Shown here: piece after piece, positions 11,513 through 24,392 of the stretch
Layout: every line of letters begins with the position of its first letter
How positions within the stretch are numbered: the first letter of the stretch is position 1
From: Canna indica
Lineage: Eukaryota > Streptophyta > Magnoliopsida > Zingiberales > Cannaceae
Direction of reading: 5' to 3'
Assembly: GCA_034359265.1 (NCBI GenBank)
Contig: CP136891.1
Location: 46,244,001-46,308,000, forward strand
DNA length: 64,000 nt
Translations under genes and position numbers: made by a program
The notes under the pieces: generated by a model
What the model was told of the DNA's origin: nothing
Database searches by the model: none
Seen by the model: only the letters and a program-made list of their open reading frames with translations

Positions 11513-12453
11513 CGGTCGATCGACCATCAGTCGACCATCGACCGACAAAGCTCTAAAATAGGTAGTGAGCTCCGGTCGGTGGCCGGTCACTCAACTGGTC
11601 GACCGGCCATCAGTCGGCCATCGATCGAGCGATGCCAACGGGCAAAAATATGCCCGTTAGGTGAGCTGTTTTGGCTCTCTCCTCTCTTGGCTTATAAATA
11701 TAAGCCCTTGACTGTCTTCTATAGTGATCCAATACTTCATTGACCCATTCTAACATCCTTTGCAAGATTTTCTTGAGCCATCTCTTTGCAAACCCTAATT
11801 TCTATGACAAAACCTTGATCGTGCCTTTGAACCTTCAAGATTCATCTTCTCAAGGCAGCAAGAGGACTAGGGAGTTTCTTTCGGAGCTAAGTATTTGTTG
11901 TTTGGTTTATTTGCTCCATTGTTTGTGTATTTTTGTGGTTTATTTCATTGTATTTGAGTTTGTGTTAATCCTAGAGTGTAGGTCTCGAAATTGGTTGGTA
12001 GCCTTGGTGTTTGAGGTTAAAATCCACCGTGTAAATGTAGTTTGCTAGGATTAGCTGAATTGTCCTTAGGGTTGAAGCGGGAGAGTGCTCTCGGTAAGAA
12101 GGAGAGATACTTCTGGGTGTGGAAGTGCCTTCGGCTTGAGAGCGGAGACTTTTCGGTGTAAATTCCTCACTGTAAGGAAACTAATTAATCTTGTTAAACT
12201 ACTTTGAAAATCCTAAGCGGGGTGGTTAGGTAGTGGAGTAGACATTGGGGCCAAACCACTATAAATCGCATTGTGTTAGCATTGCTTATCTTGATTGTCC
12301 TTGATTACTTATTTATTCGCTTCTGCATTTATCTTATTGAATTGAGCATTAACCAAAAGTTTCTAAGTAACATTTAAAACCAAACTTAGGTTAAAGATTA
12401 GCAAACACATTATTCACCCCCCCTCCCCCCTAGTGTAGGCCATTTCACCAACA

Positions 12454-12805
12454 ACGTGTCTATCAACACAAAAGACCTTGTGTGTGCACAACAAACCCGT
12501 TGTGACAATAGACACACTTGCGTCCCATAACAATGGAAGGCATGACCGGTATTCTAAATACCTTAGCCATTCGGATGCAATATTAATGGAGGTTTTCTTT
12601 ATGCAATTAAAATTGTCTAAGCTATCAACAATTGAAGCAAGAGCAATAAATAAAAGCATAAAGTAAATAAGGATGATTATGGATGTACTAAGGGTTTGAC
12701 CCGAGCCATCAAGCGAACCAAGGCCATTCATCCTAGGCTTTTTAGGGAGAGCCATCTCACCAAGGTTCTTCCCAAAACCTCCTTGTAGGGTGCTGGTTCC
12801 ATTAG
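12454..12805. other. unassigned sequence between two LTRs
   Basis: This follows the LTR end at 12453 and precedes another LTR start at 12806. An open frame on the minus strand spans it, but I recognise no domain. I see no RNA gene or repeat here. Confidence 0.4.
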
Positions 12806-13160
12806 TGTTGGCCCAAGGGTTCCCCTTTGGCTTCGATCTCTATTTTGATGATAACAAACATGTATTTAATATAAGTGTGAAGTTTTGAGTTCAGGTTGAG
12901 GCAACGATACGCTCGCGAATTTCGCTCGGAGAATCGCAAAATCATCAAAAAGGGCCCGGATGTAGATTAAGTAGAACTCGTGAAATTATCAAATAGAATC
13001 TATGTAATATACCCCTAGGATCTCAACCCAAGCCTATTTGTAAAGTTATCCAAGTCAAAACTTGGTAATGAAACCCATAAAAAAGCGTGTAACAAAATAA
13101 ATGTAGAAAACAGCCTACTTTAGCGAGTTTAAGGAATTAAGCATAGGAAGAAAGTATACA
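12806..13160 (+). repeat. truncated Copia LTR (5' part)
   Basis: It starts TGTTGGCCCAAGGG and follows the LTR at 57202 closely for the first 350 bases, including TTTTGATGATAACAAA, GTGTGAAGTTTTGAGTTCAGG and CCAAGTCAAAACTTGG (here AACTTGGTAATG). Similarity fades near 13160, well before the promoter region. No target duplication can be assigned. Confidence 0.65.
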
Positions 13161-15300
13161 TTCAACCGTGGTTGACGGAGCTGCTCCTATCCCCGTTCAA
13201 GATGCACACACGCACATCCTCCAATGCTAGTCCACACCAATCATCTCGTAACAAAAGGGGCAGCGACGAATGGGGCTCGTTGTGGCTCAACAGAGTGGCT
13301 TTCTCAACCCCGAAAAGCACCAAGGCTTGGTCGGCCCTTCCACCAAGAACCGGGCTCCTAAACGAGAGGATAAGGGGATGAGAAAACCACATAACGAGGG
13401 GATGGAAGAGAGAATACCGTGCTATGCTCTCTTTTTTTCCTCCAAGGAGAAAAAATGGCGGCACACAAAGGTGGAGAAGAACACCACTCTGGCTTCTCGG
13501 AGAACTCAAGGAAGGGGAGGAAGACGGCCGGCCACTCAAGGAAGAAGATGAAGGTTCTTTGGAACTTCTTTCCACCCAAGAACCTCTCTCTTGTTCTCAC
13601 CCAGAAGATGGGAAACAAAATTTTAACTTCTTCTTGCCCCTCATGGGGTATTCGGCCACATTAAAAGGAGAAGGAGAGGGTGGCCACAAGAATAGACCCG
13701 GCCCTCCCCTAAAATCTCGCACGGAATTCAAATTTCCGGAGTTTGCCTCCAAAATATATTTCATAATTAATTCAAAATTAATTAATTCCAATTAAATAGA
13801 AACTTTAATTTATCTCCATAAATTAAAAGTCTATTAATAGGAATCTAATTTATCTAAATAAGTTAAATTCATATCATATAGGAATTATATTCATGTAGAT
13901 AAATTAAATTCCTATTTATAGAATCATGATTTATCTAAATAAATAAAATTCCAATTAATTATGATTTATCTAAATAAATCAATTCCAAATTAACAGGTGT
14001 AGACGCATGGGGAAAATCAAATTTCCCTCCATGAATTTTTTATTTCAAAAATCAAATTAATTATATTTAATTCTTAATTAAACATATCCCCTATGTATGG
14101 TTAAATAATTTCTTAATTCATAATTAAGATTTTAATCAACCATATAAAATAGTATCGCGTGCCAAAACCATACGACTTTAGGGTTACCCTACAAAATAGG
14201 GTTTTCCCTACAAATTAGGGTTTTCGAGAAACTCCTTCCTCGTGCATTCGTTCTTATAGGAAACACCTTTCCTATCTTAACTATAAATGAGATCCGTGAT
14301 CAAGTTGCAACATGTCCATGCTAGTAGACATATAGTGCCGCGGGCGAGCTCTATCTCATAAAGTTCATTACGAGGTTAGCCTGTTGTGTGTGATCCATTG
14401 GGCGCTGCACTAATCCAATAGTGGGTTGTGCATAACGAAGAGTCGGATCCGATAGAATATCTTCTATTCAAATCTCACGAGCCAACACTAAATCCCTTTA
14501 GTGTGGTCGTGTGAGACTCCACTCACAAGTCAAGATTGATGTTTAGCAACGTGTCATGACTACCCGAATAGCGTGAGGTTCTATCGATAGGGATTGCACG
14601 CCCTTCGGTGATGAGTTACCGTGCAACTAAATCCTTCTATTACAATGTCCTGAAGTCGGCTAGGGTACGAAATGAGTGTCAAACCCTAATACCGATTCAT
14701 ATGTATTCCTCCTGCCAAGTTGTCATCTCAATAATGACATGTCAAAAACCCTTTTCCGACATTCATATCTACTCTGGCCAGAGATTCCTGAGTTGACACT
14801 TGCAGAGATAGATAGGATATTATTTCCTCTCACTAGGAGTAACTCATTCCTTATTGGTTGCTCACATGCCTCCATGAATTCTTCCCCATGCTCAGAAGTA
14901 TCCGGCACATGATTCTTAAAGGCCACGTAGGGATAAAACCAAAGCAATGGGTCATCAATCGCAAGGTAACCATAACCCGAGGAGCATCTTATTGACACTC
15001 ATGTAATGATTTCATTTTGTGTTCCTCGTGTAGGTATGTTTAGTGAACTCATTCCCTAATCTTCCCGGAATCACCAATCTCCTAATCAGTGATCCTACGA
15101 CTAGGAACATTTAGAACAAGGGCATTTGGATTCCAAGTCTCACTAGCACGATCTCATCATGGCCTTGGAATCATTCACCCGGGTTCCTTGGGTTCATCAT
15201 AATCTAATACAAAAAATATAGATACATCATATGATAAAAAGTTGCCTCATTTATTTATTATCAAAAATAGTTCTCTACACATCGACATGTGATTGGCTCA
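13161..15300. other. unassigned repeat-like block, no coding gene seen
   Basis: The first 600 bases are GC-richer with overlapping open frames on both strands but no recognisable domain. From 13740 to 14110 the sequence is very AT-rich, with ATTAATT/AAATTAA-type repeats. From 14150 to 15300 it is ordinary non-coding sequence with short repeats such as TAGGGTTTTCCCTACAAATTAGGG. It could be an LTR or leader of an unidentified retrotransposon, probably read on the minus strand. I cannot define its ends. Confidence 0.35.
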
Positions 15301-15778
15301 AGGGAACTATTTCTTTCATTTAAATCAAAGGGGAGAAACTAATATTGTGTTCAATGATGATGAACACAATGAACAAGTTGCAACTAAAGACAGTCAAACA
15401 CCTCAGAGGTGTAGATCTCTAGAAGGCTTATACGAGCAGACTCAGGTGTGCAATGCAGCACAAGTAACTTAGCCCTTAAATTTTGAAGAAGCTTCAAGAG
15501 ATCAAAGATGGAGACAAGCTATGGAGGAAGAAATTGCTTATATAAATAAAGACAAGACCTCAAAATTGGTTAAGTTACATGCTAATAAGAAAGCAGTAGG
15601 TTTAAAATGGATCTTTAAGATCAAATATAACGCAGATGGCTCAATTTCCAGATACAAAGTCCAGCTAGTTGCCAAAGGCTTTATGCAATAGGAAGGGGTC
15701 GACTTCCAGGATACATTTGCTCCAATATCCAGACTGAAGACAATACAACTGGTATTAACCTATGCTACCAATTGGATG
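15301..15778 (+). pseudogene. Copia reverse transcriptase N-terminal remnant
   Basis: From about 15400 a frame encodes the conserved start of Copia RT (RVT_2): NFEEA, RWRQAMEEEI, GLKWIFKIKYNADGSI, then YKVQLVAKGF and FQDTFAPISRLKTIQLVL. The canonical form is KARLVAKGYVQ. TAG replaces a Gln codon after KGFM at about 15689, and the frame stops matching at 15778, where CACTA subterminal sequence begins abruptly. The upstream QTQVCNAAQ linker resembles the minus-strand Copia at 54300-54400. It is a fragment with no zinc knuckle, integrase core or catalytic YVDD. Confidence 0.8.
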
Positions 15779-16310
15779 GCGCGAACATGGCGCGCAAATG
15801 ATATAACTGATCAACAATGGCGTTCATAAGGCCGCATCGGCTGTTGTTTATGATATTATCACATTAGCAACGGCTTCCTTACGGGTCCTATACCCATTGC
15901 TCTTTAGTCGATGGAGCGCTCACGGCATGAAAATAAAATACTTATCAGCAACGGCCTTCTATAGGACCTGCGGTCATTGCTGATGATATGTATTCATCTC
16001 CAATGGCTTTATAACGGATGAGTGAGCCACTGTTGATAAGTTTATTTAACTCGCCTGCGATCGCGCCCGCCCCCTTTCCCTGCTTCTTCTTCCTTCTTCT
16101 GTCGACACCGCCGCCGACTGCTGTCGATCTTCGTCTGCCGATGCCACCTGCCGACTTCCTTCCCTTCCAAGTACTCTGCGCGCGCCCCCCTTCCTCCTTT
16201 AGTAGGGTCGGCCAAAACCCTAAGTTTAGGGTTAAGGCTGGCCACCGACCATCAGAGCTTTGTCTAGTGTCCAATGTCGAAAACTGGACTCTGGCGCCAA
16301 AATAGTAATT
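15779..16310 (+). repeat. 5' subterminal repeats and leader of CACTA plus copy
   Basis: Repeated AGCAACGGC-type motifs, in both orientations (ATCAGCAACGGC, GGTCATTGCTGATG), match those at 37760-38073. CACTA transposases bind such subterminal repeats. A GC-rich leader starting CGCGCCCGCCCC follows at 16063, as in the minus copy at about 37740. Confidence 0.75.
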
Positions 16311-16539
16311 TAAGGTTAAACCCTAATTTTTTTTCTTTTATTAAACCTAATAATTTAGGGTGAATTAGATTAATTTAGATTATGGGTTAATTAAATATTT
16401 AGATTAATTTAGATTAATATTTAATGTTTTTTTGGGTTAAATGTTTAATGTAGGGAGTTTATAATGTTTAATGTTAATATCTGTTAATTAAATTTAGTTT
16501 AAATTAATTAGATTAATTTTATTATTAATCTTTAGATTT

Positions 16540-16602
16540 AGATTAATTAGAATCGTCCACTTTGGACTCGCGCTAAAATCGTCCACTTTGGACTCGAATC
16601 GG
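16540..16602 (+). repeat. two copies of a short tandem repeat in CACTA leader
   Basis: AATCGTCCACTTTGGACTCG occurs twice, separated by a few bases. The minus copy carries about five units of the same repeat at 37134-37262. Each unit holds the palindrome-like GTCCACTTTGGAC. Confidence 0.7.
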
Positions 16603-16884
16603 CATCGAAAAATTTAGAAAATAAACATTCATCCGACGAGTTGATACGTTTCATGTACGATCGACGAGTCGGATATGATTTAGCAAAACCTTAGATTCGT
16701 TCGGGGGTTATACATTCGTATAAAATAACTAGATGATCTTTTATACGACGTACAATCCTTGAATTGTCCCTAATTGGACAATTTGGGAACATTGTTATTT
16801 GTATTGCACTTAGTTTTTTTTAACCGTTAACTCATTAATTCTTAAATTTTGGTTATTGTATCTCTCTTATTCTTAAATTCTTAA

Positions 16885-19050
16885 AACCCCTCATCTAGGC
16901 AGCCGTGCGACTCAAGGGAGAAGCCGAACGCAGCCCAAGGAGTAGAGAGAGATCGGTGCTAAGCTCGCGTCGACGTTGGGATCTCGGAGTTTGTCTTCTT
17001 CGATCTTGTCTTTAGATCAAATCGAGGTGAGTGGTTAGTGTAGCTTTTGAAGGGAGGCGCGTGGCCGGCCCTAAGAGATTTGAAATTTGATTTTTCTTCG
17101 CAACTTCTTGTCGATCAATGTGTTTCTTAGAGTAGAGTTTTAAATCGATGTATGTATATGTGATTTTATGTATTAGATCGTGTTAATTTTCTCACATTTT
17201 GTGGGCTGCCGAGTTGAGAAAATAGGGGAAAGGTCATGCCGAAATTTTCCCCAAAATTTCCTCGTTCGTTTCGCAGCCCGTAGATCACTTTGGTGTTCAT
17301 GATATGTTAGATCGATGGATTTATTTTGTGTTCTTGTTGCAGCCATGCCCCTTCATTTTGAGAACTCGGCCGAACAAGGGTTTACCATGCTTGAGTCAGC
17401 CGAGCAGTGGTATGAGTGGGGAGTGTGGTCTGCTTTAGTTAAAATGCATGGTTCTGAGTTATGTTTTCTTATTAAACATTAGATCCGTAGACCAATGCAT
17501 ATAAATTATGGATGAAATTTCAGCCCCTTCCCATCTATAGGGTTTGGCCGAGCAAGGGTTACCTTACTCAAGCTTCGGCCGAGCAAGGGTAAAGGGGGAA
17601 ACCGAATGATTTTGAGTAGTTGTTCATACCTTCCCGTTCGATGCTAATTCATATTCATGTTACAAAATTTCTCGCTTGTCATATGAATTGTTTAGTGATA
17701 GATCTACATCATAACATTTTGGAAATGTTCTTGCTAATGCTTATGATGGTTATGGTATGTGTATTCAAAGAAAGGTTTCATTTAATTCCTCATATCATGT
17801 TTAATTGTTGCTATGCTTAGTGTATGTTCCTTATTGGTTTAATCACTAAATTATTTACCTCTTTAATTCGGTTTCTTCATGATGTTGCGACCCATGATTA
17901 ATTTGGTAAATGACGTGACAATGGTAGGCCGAGTGCCTTCATAGTCGGCAAGTTCGCTCAATCTAGGGAGAATGGTTTAGGTGACTAGTGGTGACATTTA
18001 ACCTAGATACAAGATATACTTACTAGTCTCTTCCTATAAGGAAACAATGTGACCCTGGGGTAAGGGGTTGGATATGGGCAATGCCCAGAAAGCAAAACAC
18101 AATATACTTGCACAACCTGATTTTGGTTGTGGTTATTGGTCTACTGAGAAGTGTCATTAGTCGAATGGCTACCACATGACTCAGCGGTTTATAAGGTCTT
18201 GAGATTGCACCAGCAGGCCCACTAGGTGTTAGACCCGAGTGGTGGAGGGACTTGAGATTTCGTCAGTGGGCCATGCTGACGGTAGACCCGAGTGGGTGGG
18301 AATAGTTATCCCTAACCCGGAGGATCTTTGGAACTAGTGGCCATCCAAGTTGACGGATCTGAAGCATAAAAGTTTCTAATTGAGGAGCCCGTAGGGGCTG
18401 GTTTGAGTAGGCCGACCGGCCAGGTTAAGTAGAAGGAAGAACCAAACCTTCTATATATACTTTAGGCCATTATTGGCCGAGCTTTCATCATGGATATGCG
18501 CCCGAGAGGCCGGTTCATCCACTCATCCGTATTGGCACACTGATTATTTATGGAATGTGATTTTATATTAATTCCTTATATATGTGATTACCGAGGTTTT
18601 AAGTGGAGGTTCAAAAGAATCGCTCACTGAGTTCCTTGTGAACTCACGGTTTTCCTTTATTGTTGTTTTCCAGAGCTCGACCAGTGAGGTACGGCTTGGT
18701 GGAATGGCGTGTAGGAGAGCAGGCGTGGATGCAGATCTCATAGCTGGCAGTTGTTAATCGTAGTCGTGTCTATTAAAGTCAGATGTATGCACTGTGTTAT
18801 TTTTTGTAAAACTTTGAAATGTTTTATTTGGAAAAAAACCTTCGGATGTTTATTTGAAACTTGTGATGTTTTAGAATTGGTGTAATCAAACTGATTTCGA
18901 ACATTTAATAAAGATAGTATTGTTGTTTTGGTTATTACTTGATATGTTCTGGTTATCTTTTTGTGAGTTATTGGTCAGTGCATAGGGTAGGCTTCGGGGT
19001 ATTGACTCATACCTTGGCCGATCACGCATACCTTGAGTTGGGGCATGACA
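16885..19050 (+). mobile_element. Ty3-type LTR fragment inserted in CACTA plus copy
   Basis: It resembles the solo LTR at 3421-5962 from the ACTCATCTAGG motif onward, so its first 300 or so bases are missing. It ends in GGGGCATGACA at 19050. The sequence following (GAAGTACAAC) picks up the transposase frame at a point that matches the minus copy. The insertion or later deletion removed about 0.6 kb of the first transposase exon. It holds GCCGAGCAAGGG motifs near 17370 and 17570 and splice-like signals at 17027 (GAG|GTGAGTGGTT) and 18673 (TTGTTTTCCAG|AGC). The left edge is approximate. Confidence 0.75.
17027..18673 (+). other. putative LTR-internal intron, second LTR copy
   Basis: The donor GAG|GTGAGTGGTTAG and acceptor TTGTTGTTTTCCAG|AGCTCG sit at positions equivalent to 3883 and 5591 in the first LTR. 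Conservation in a diverged copy is the evidence; splicing itself is inferred. Confidence 0.4.
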
Positions 19051-19951
19051 GAAGTACAACATGTGGTAGAGATTGAATTATTGAATAAAGAAGCCGCAAA
19101 ATTTTACGAGATGTTGAAAGCTACCGATGAACCTTTGTATGAGAATTTTCCTAAATACACTAGGTTTTCAGCAATGACGCAACTCCTGAATATCAAGGCC
19201 GATTGTAATATCAACGGGGTTGCATTTGATCAGATTGCGAGATTGATTAATGGAATGCTGCCTACTAATAACAAGTTTGAGCCAACTTTTTATAAGACTA
19301 AAAAGTTGATGAGAAAATTAGGGCTTGGGTACGAAAAAATACATGCGTGCCAAAATAACTGCATTTTATATTATAAAGAAAATGTGCAGTTGGATAAATG
19401 CCCTGTATGTGAACATCACCGTTACAAGGAGAAGAAATCGGCCCAATAGAAAAATGCCCTTATATTTTGTTTAAGGTGCTTCGGTATTTTCCACTGACAC
19501 CGAGGTTTCAAAGATTATTCATGTCAGAAAAGAAGTCGTGATAAAACAATAATAACTCATCCATCCGACAATGAAGCATGAAAATATTTGGATACATGTT
19601 ATCCTTCATTTGCTAGGGACACTAGAAATATCCGATTGGGATTGTGCACGGATGGTTTTAATCCATTTGGACATTCTGCAACTCCTTATTCAGTTTGGCC
19701 AGTGCTGCTAACAGTTTATAATTTGTCGCCGTCAATGTGTATGAAAGATGAATTTATTTGTCTTTCGATGATTATTCCGGGTCCTAAGGGTCCGCGAAAA
19801 GAAATTAACGTGTTTCTCAGACCCCTAAAAAATGAATTGAAAACATGGTGGACTAGGGAGTTGTCACTTATGATTGTCACCAGAAGCAAAACTTCCATTT
19901 AAAGGCTGTTGTCTTGTGGACAATCATTGATTTCTCGGCCTACGTCATGTT
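19051..19951 (+). pseudogene. CACTA transposase (tnp2-type), N-terminal half, plus copy
   Basis: The frame encodes the part before the catalytic core (EIELLNKEAAKFYEMLK, KYTRFSAMTQLL), then a Cys motif CPVCEHHRYKEKK. After a broken stretch near 19450-19590 it reads DTRNIRLGLCTDGFNPFG, the conserved Asp-containing motif of plant Transposase_21 (PF02992), and GPKGPRKEINVFLRPL. It ends where a solo LTR enters at 19952, at the point equivalent to DMLSGW in the minus copy. Several stops and shifts occur (19448, and after RSKTSI near 19901). The conserved Asp (codon GAT, 19640-19642) is kept here but lost in the minus copy. The nuclear enzyme would cut at TIR ends; this copy cannot make it. Confidence 0.85.
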
Positions 19952-20724
19952 TGTTGGTGAAATGGCCACACTTATAGGGGGAGGGGGCGTGAATAGTATG
20001 TTTACTAATCATTTTGCCTAAATCTGGTTTTAATCATTTCTTTGGTTACTTAGGTAATTAGAAGTTGAGTAGAAAGTAGAAGCAAAGTAAATATCGCACA
20101 CCTGAAATTCGGTATGACCGGACAGGATACGCCACGTACCCCGAAGCCTAACCCAACTCAAACATAACAACAATAACCTAAACAGTGGGAGAAATTTTTT
20201 TTTAAAAAAAAGAATAGACATGACATCACGAACTAAACCAAACCAAAACTCAATATGAATACACTGAACAAGTAATTAAAAAGGAGTTCAAATAAATAAA
20301 CAAGACTCCTAAAATAGAAATAAAATGCGGAAATCACAACCCGAGTCAACATGACTCAACAACTCAAAGAGACACTAAAACGACTAAAGTATCCTTCTCG
20401 ATCACGACATGTCACGAGACCCGCGGCCCTGCCGCCACCACTCGCGCTACAGCACCTCGGTACCTCTATGATCTAACTTGGGTGCTGTAAAACAACAGTA
20501 ATGAGAGGTAAGTTCAACTAGGACTTAGTGAGTAGATCAATCCTCAATTCCCCAAATCAATCATCATGCATAAAAACACAAATAGCCGATACATAATGAA
20601 CAACAACGTCAGAAGAAATCAACAATAATATATCCACAACTCTATGCATGAAATCAACATCTGTCAACTAGTATAAAATATCTTTAAAAATGACGGAACA
20701 AGCATCAGAAACACATCCACCACT

Positions 20725-20820
20725 CCACTCATATCCACAGCAATAAGTATAAGCATATCCACAGCAATAAATATAACCATCCATCAATAAGTATAAGCAT
20801 ATCCACAGCAATAAAATAGG
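20725..20820. repeat. short tandem repeats (ATCCACAGCAATAAGTATAAGC type)
   Basis: Units built on CAGCAATAAGTATAAGCAT repeat about three times, mixed with ATAAATATAACCATCCATCA units. The sister LTR has more copies at 25045-25165, so the array length differs between the two LTRs. Confidence 0.75.
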
Positions 20821-21789
20821 ATGGATACAACACCGCAATCATATGCATGCAATGCAACACCTCAATCGTATGAATGCAATGAAACACCTCAATCATATGC
20901 ATGCTCCCTGGACCTGTCTGTCCCACATAGCCACATAGGGTAGGTAGACGTGTGGCCACCGAGCTACCACCCAGCTCAGTGCCGTCTCTTTGGGGCATGC
21001 CCTCCCCTCACCGGCACTGGCTCTTCCGAGCTAGCCTATTGGGACATACGTTTGCCTCACCTGCTCGGGTATCCAGACTGTCTCTTTGGGGTATGATCTC
21101 CCCTCACCAGTTGGACTTCCGAAATAAGGCCAATGCTGTCTCTTTAGGGCATACCCTCCCCTCACCAGCGAGGCTTCCGGGAAATGCAACAAGAGCATCA
21201 CAACACCACACACACAGGTATATAAGCATAAACAAGATGTACTATCAACAAATAAAATAAAGGGTATGTCAAGTGCATACCTCATCCTCCACCTCCTCAT
21301 GCCATGCATCACAACCACATCAAGGGTATGCCCAACACAAATAAACAATTATAAAATAGAATTATAGCATTGTAAGAAAGGATGCACGTATATCATGAAA
21401 GTAGTGCAAAAAGAAACTTCAACTGTAAATTAATGGACTGGAACAACAGGATAACATAACTCGTCGTAGGAATCACTGAACTAGGATAAGATTCACCTCA
21501 TTAACTACTATATCCATGAATCATCTCAGATTGAACCATAAAAACATGTAAAATATGATTTTTCAACTTGGCACGCAAAACGAGGCGATGTCCACCTACT
21601 AATTTCAAAATTCAAAGGTTTGATGGTGAAACAGACCTCGTCAATGAATCCAGAACGTCGATCGGGTGAAATTTCATGTATAACATGAATATTTTTGCTA
21701 ACCTTAAGGCCTCATAAATAAATTGTCTTAAATTTATTTAATAAATCACTATTACGAACGAATATAATGGTGATACAATCAATAACTCA

Positions 21790-22190
21790 GTAATGAAATC
21801 TCAGCCCTTCATTTAAACATGATCAAATCACAGTCTTTCATCTAATATGATGCAATCACAGCCCTCTACTTAACATGTTGCAATCTCAGCCTTACATCTA
21901 ACCTGATGCAACCACAGCCCTCCATCTACATGATGCAATCACAGCATTACATCTAACCAGATGCAATCACACCTCTCCATCTACATGATGTAATCACAGC
22001 CTTACATCTAACCAGATGCAATCACAACCCTCCATCTAACCATACGCAATCACAGCTCTCCATCTACATGATGTAATCACAGCTTTACATCTAACCAGAT
22101 ACAATCACATCCCTTCATCTATATGATGCAATCACAGCCTTACATCTAACCAGATGCAATAACAGCTCTCCATCTACACAAGATCAAATC
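21790..22190. repeat. minisatellite in LTR (GATGCAATCACAGC type)
   Basis: A 40-50-base unit, approximately ACATCTAACCAGATGCAATC followed by ACAGCCCTCCATCTACATGA, is repeated about ten times with point changes and partial units. The sister LTR has the corresponding array at 26215-26610. Confidence 0.8.
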
Positions 22191-23114
22191 TCTGCCCTTC
22201 ATCTCAACCAATTAAATCGAGCCCTTCATCTCAGCCCTCCATTTCATCTCCTCACCTATGTCATCTTCATCTCCTCCTTTCCTCACTCACCGACGCCGCC
22301 CCTTCCCCAGCCGCCGCTGCCGCGCACAGTCGGCGATCCGGTCGGACGAGGTCCCCGTGGGGTCCCCTGTAGTCTGACGATGGCTCGCCATCACTTGGCA
22401 TTCGGCGGTGGCCCCAAGCCAGCGGCTAAGCTGGCTGCACAAGCAAAAGAGAAAATATATTTATTTATTTATTCTTTTTTATATATAAACCAACAAAATG
22501 AAGAACGACGATTTTATTTCCGATTCGATATGAGAAAAACACGCCAAAAATTGATGAAAAACCCCGAGACATGAGAACAGCGACATGAATCAAGAATCGA
22601 AGAAAAGAAGGTCTAAATCCACTCACCGGACGGAGAGAAAACGGAAGGAAAAGAAGCACACGATCTTCCCTCGATCGACACCAATGAAGTTGCAAAAATT
22701 CGGCTCCGGTGGCTCCTCCTCCTCGACAACGCCCTCTCTCTCCTCTCTCATTTGCCTCGGGTGGCGTATGGCTAAAAGCCCCTGGCCGCACACCCCAAGG
22801 TCTAATTTATAGACACTGGTTGGGTCCAAATGACCAAAATATGCATACCTAAGTTATCCGACTTAAACAACCCATAACTCATCCGTTCTAACTCCGATTC
22901 GAGATCCGATTGCACCGCTAAATTCGCCTCTATACCCTCTATCATCCTAGCATGCTAAATCATAGAGATAATACAAATAAAATTTTCCTCAATTTTTCTA
23001 CATTAAATGATTACCCGGGTCTAATACTGAAGCTTCCCGCCAATCCGCGCTAACTTGGGCCCACGATCTCTTGCTCAAGAATAAAATATTATCATTAAGA
23101 TTTTGGGTATTACA

Positions 23115-24392
23115 ACTCCCTCCCTCCTTAAAGAAAATTCAACCTCCAATTTTGAGATGAAAGAAAGAAGTTCACCTCGGCATCAAAAAGGTACGGGTAC
23201 TATATACTTCTCTCTCATATCTTGCTCGACCTCCCAACCACACCTAATTTTTCCATGATTACATTAAAACCAATAATTGAATCTATCAACAATAACTCAA
23301 TGCTTAAATAAGAATCAAATCATTTAAACACTTAGCCTAACAATTGGTATTAAAAATCAAATATCAACACATATGATCAAATCTGCTTCATTTGTTTCTT
23401 ATATTCCTTCAATTAAAATCTGCCAGCAAACCTTTGCAACATCAACCATTTAATAATATTCTAAAATAAATTAATTGCTAAACCTCACCTATAAGGTGTA
23501 AAACTCATGCACCTAGGACCAATAGTTAATCATTAACCCTAAATCCAATAGGTGAATATCTTACATTTGAGACCACAACTCCAATGGGTAATATCTCATT
23601 TCAAATATGTCGAGTCACAATCTCAACTAGGCATTCTCATGGACATCAATGATTATCTTTCCTATGTAGTGCCAAAACATATGACATTGTAGAACATCAT
23701 CATCCACAACGAGTACTTGTATTTTATTTTATTATTTTATTTTATTTTATTTATTTATTTATTTTAACTTAAACCTTCCAATGTCTAACATTCTTTTACC
23801 ATGCTATATACAATCATAATGAATATTGAATATCAGATTTAACTTAATTCTAATTCAAGATAAGCTAAACATATTCTATCACCTACAATATGCTTCCTAC
23901 AAATGTATGGATGCTTGTCTAACTTACTCAGTTATGCATTTATCCCACCAAATTTACCACTATTTCCATACCCTCTGCCAAGAGGCCTTCCCTTTCCTTT
24001 AAACAATTTCAACTAAGGAAAACCATGCATGAATTTAAGATAACATAAATATATATTCAAGCCTTCCCCTTATACGGGTCGGCCAAACAAGAGAAGGTTC
24101 TACCAAGGAAATTAAATCCCTAAACCTCTCTTACTACATTGCCAATTGACTATCAAGAAAACATACAATAAATAAATAAAACATCATTACGTGTCTACAT
24201 TTCTAGAAATAAGAACACAATAACCACACAATTAATCATATAAATAATTAACTTAAACCAAAAATACGTACCGCCGCTGGCTTGCACGTGCAGCTCGATC
24301 TCGTAACTAGGACGTACCATATGTGAACATGTTAACAATGCCCCCATATGATACCTACCATCCTATTGTCGTACCCGCTCCGATACCAACTT
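23115..24392 (-). other. internal domain of LARD-like element, non-coding
   Basis: On the minus strand the polypurine tract TAAGGAGGGAGGGAGT (23115-23130) precedes the 3' LTR, and a PBS-like TTGGTATCGGAGC (24377-24389) follows the 5' LTR after a three-base spacer. Between them are only AT-rich sequence and a low-complexity TTTTATTTATTT block (23705-23770). No gag or pol is seen. Confidence 0.85.

Larger units (their letters stand above)
3142..12453 (+). mobile_element. 3' LTR of plus-strand Copia element, split by a nested insertion
   Basis: The LTR is present as 3142-3380 and 11513-12453, interrupted by the minus-strand element at 3381-11512. The first part starts TGTACTAGAC right after the polypurine tract. 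The second part contains a TATA-like CTTATAAATATAAGCC near 11690 and ends in a C-rich stretch followed by CACCAACA at 12453. The left half matches the reverse complement of about 28400-28621 and the right half matches that of 19952-20093, so both halves belong to one LTR family. Candidate target duplications around the insertion are TGATC (3376-3380) and CGGTC (11513-11517). They differ by two transitions of the kind expected from methyl-cytosine decay. Confidence 0.7.
20485..22626 (-). other. putative LTR-internal intron in LARD-like element
   Basis: On the minus strand the donor CCG|GTGAGTGGATT follows a leader and the acceptor GTTGTTTTACAG|CACCC ends the interval. The sister LTR keeps the acceptor (TTGTTTTGCAG, plus strand about 24798-24808) but its donor reads ATGACT instead of GTGAGT near 27138. 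Confidence 0.4.
20094..23114 (-). repeat. 3' LTR of LARD-like element
   Basis: This 3021-bp LTR contains two minisatellite-like blocks (about 20725-20820 and 21790-22190), three degenerate copies of TCTCTTTGGGGCATGCCCTC-like units near 20980-21190, and a GC-rich block (22250-22450). Minus-strand splice-like signals sit at 22626 (donor GTGAGT) and 20485 (acceptor TTGTTTTACAG). Confidence 0.85.

Noticed and set aside
12414..12755. 113-codon minus-strand frame
   Set aside because: It overlaps the end of an LTR, has no recognisable domain and no supporting context.
13162..13795. overlapping open frames of 80-137 codons as a gene
   Set aside because: Six overlapping frames on both strands with low-complexity products; no domain or splice pattern recognised.
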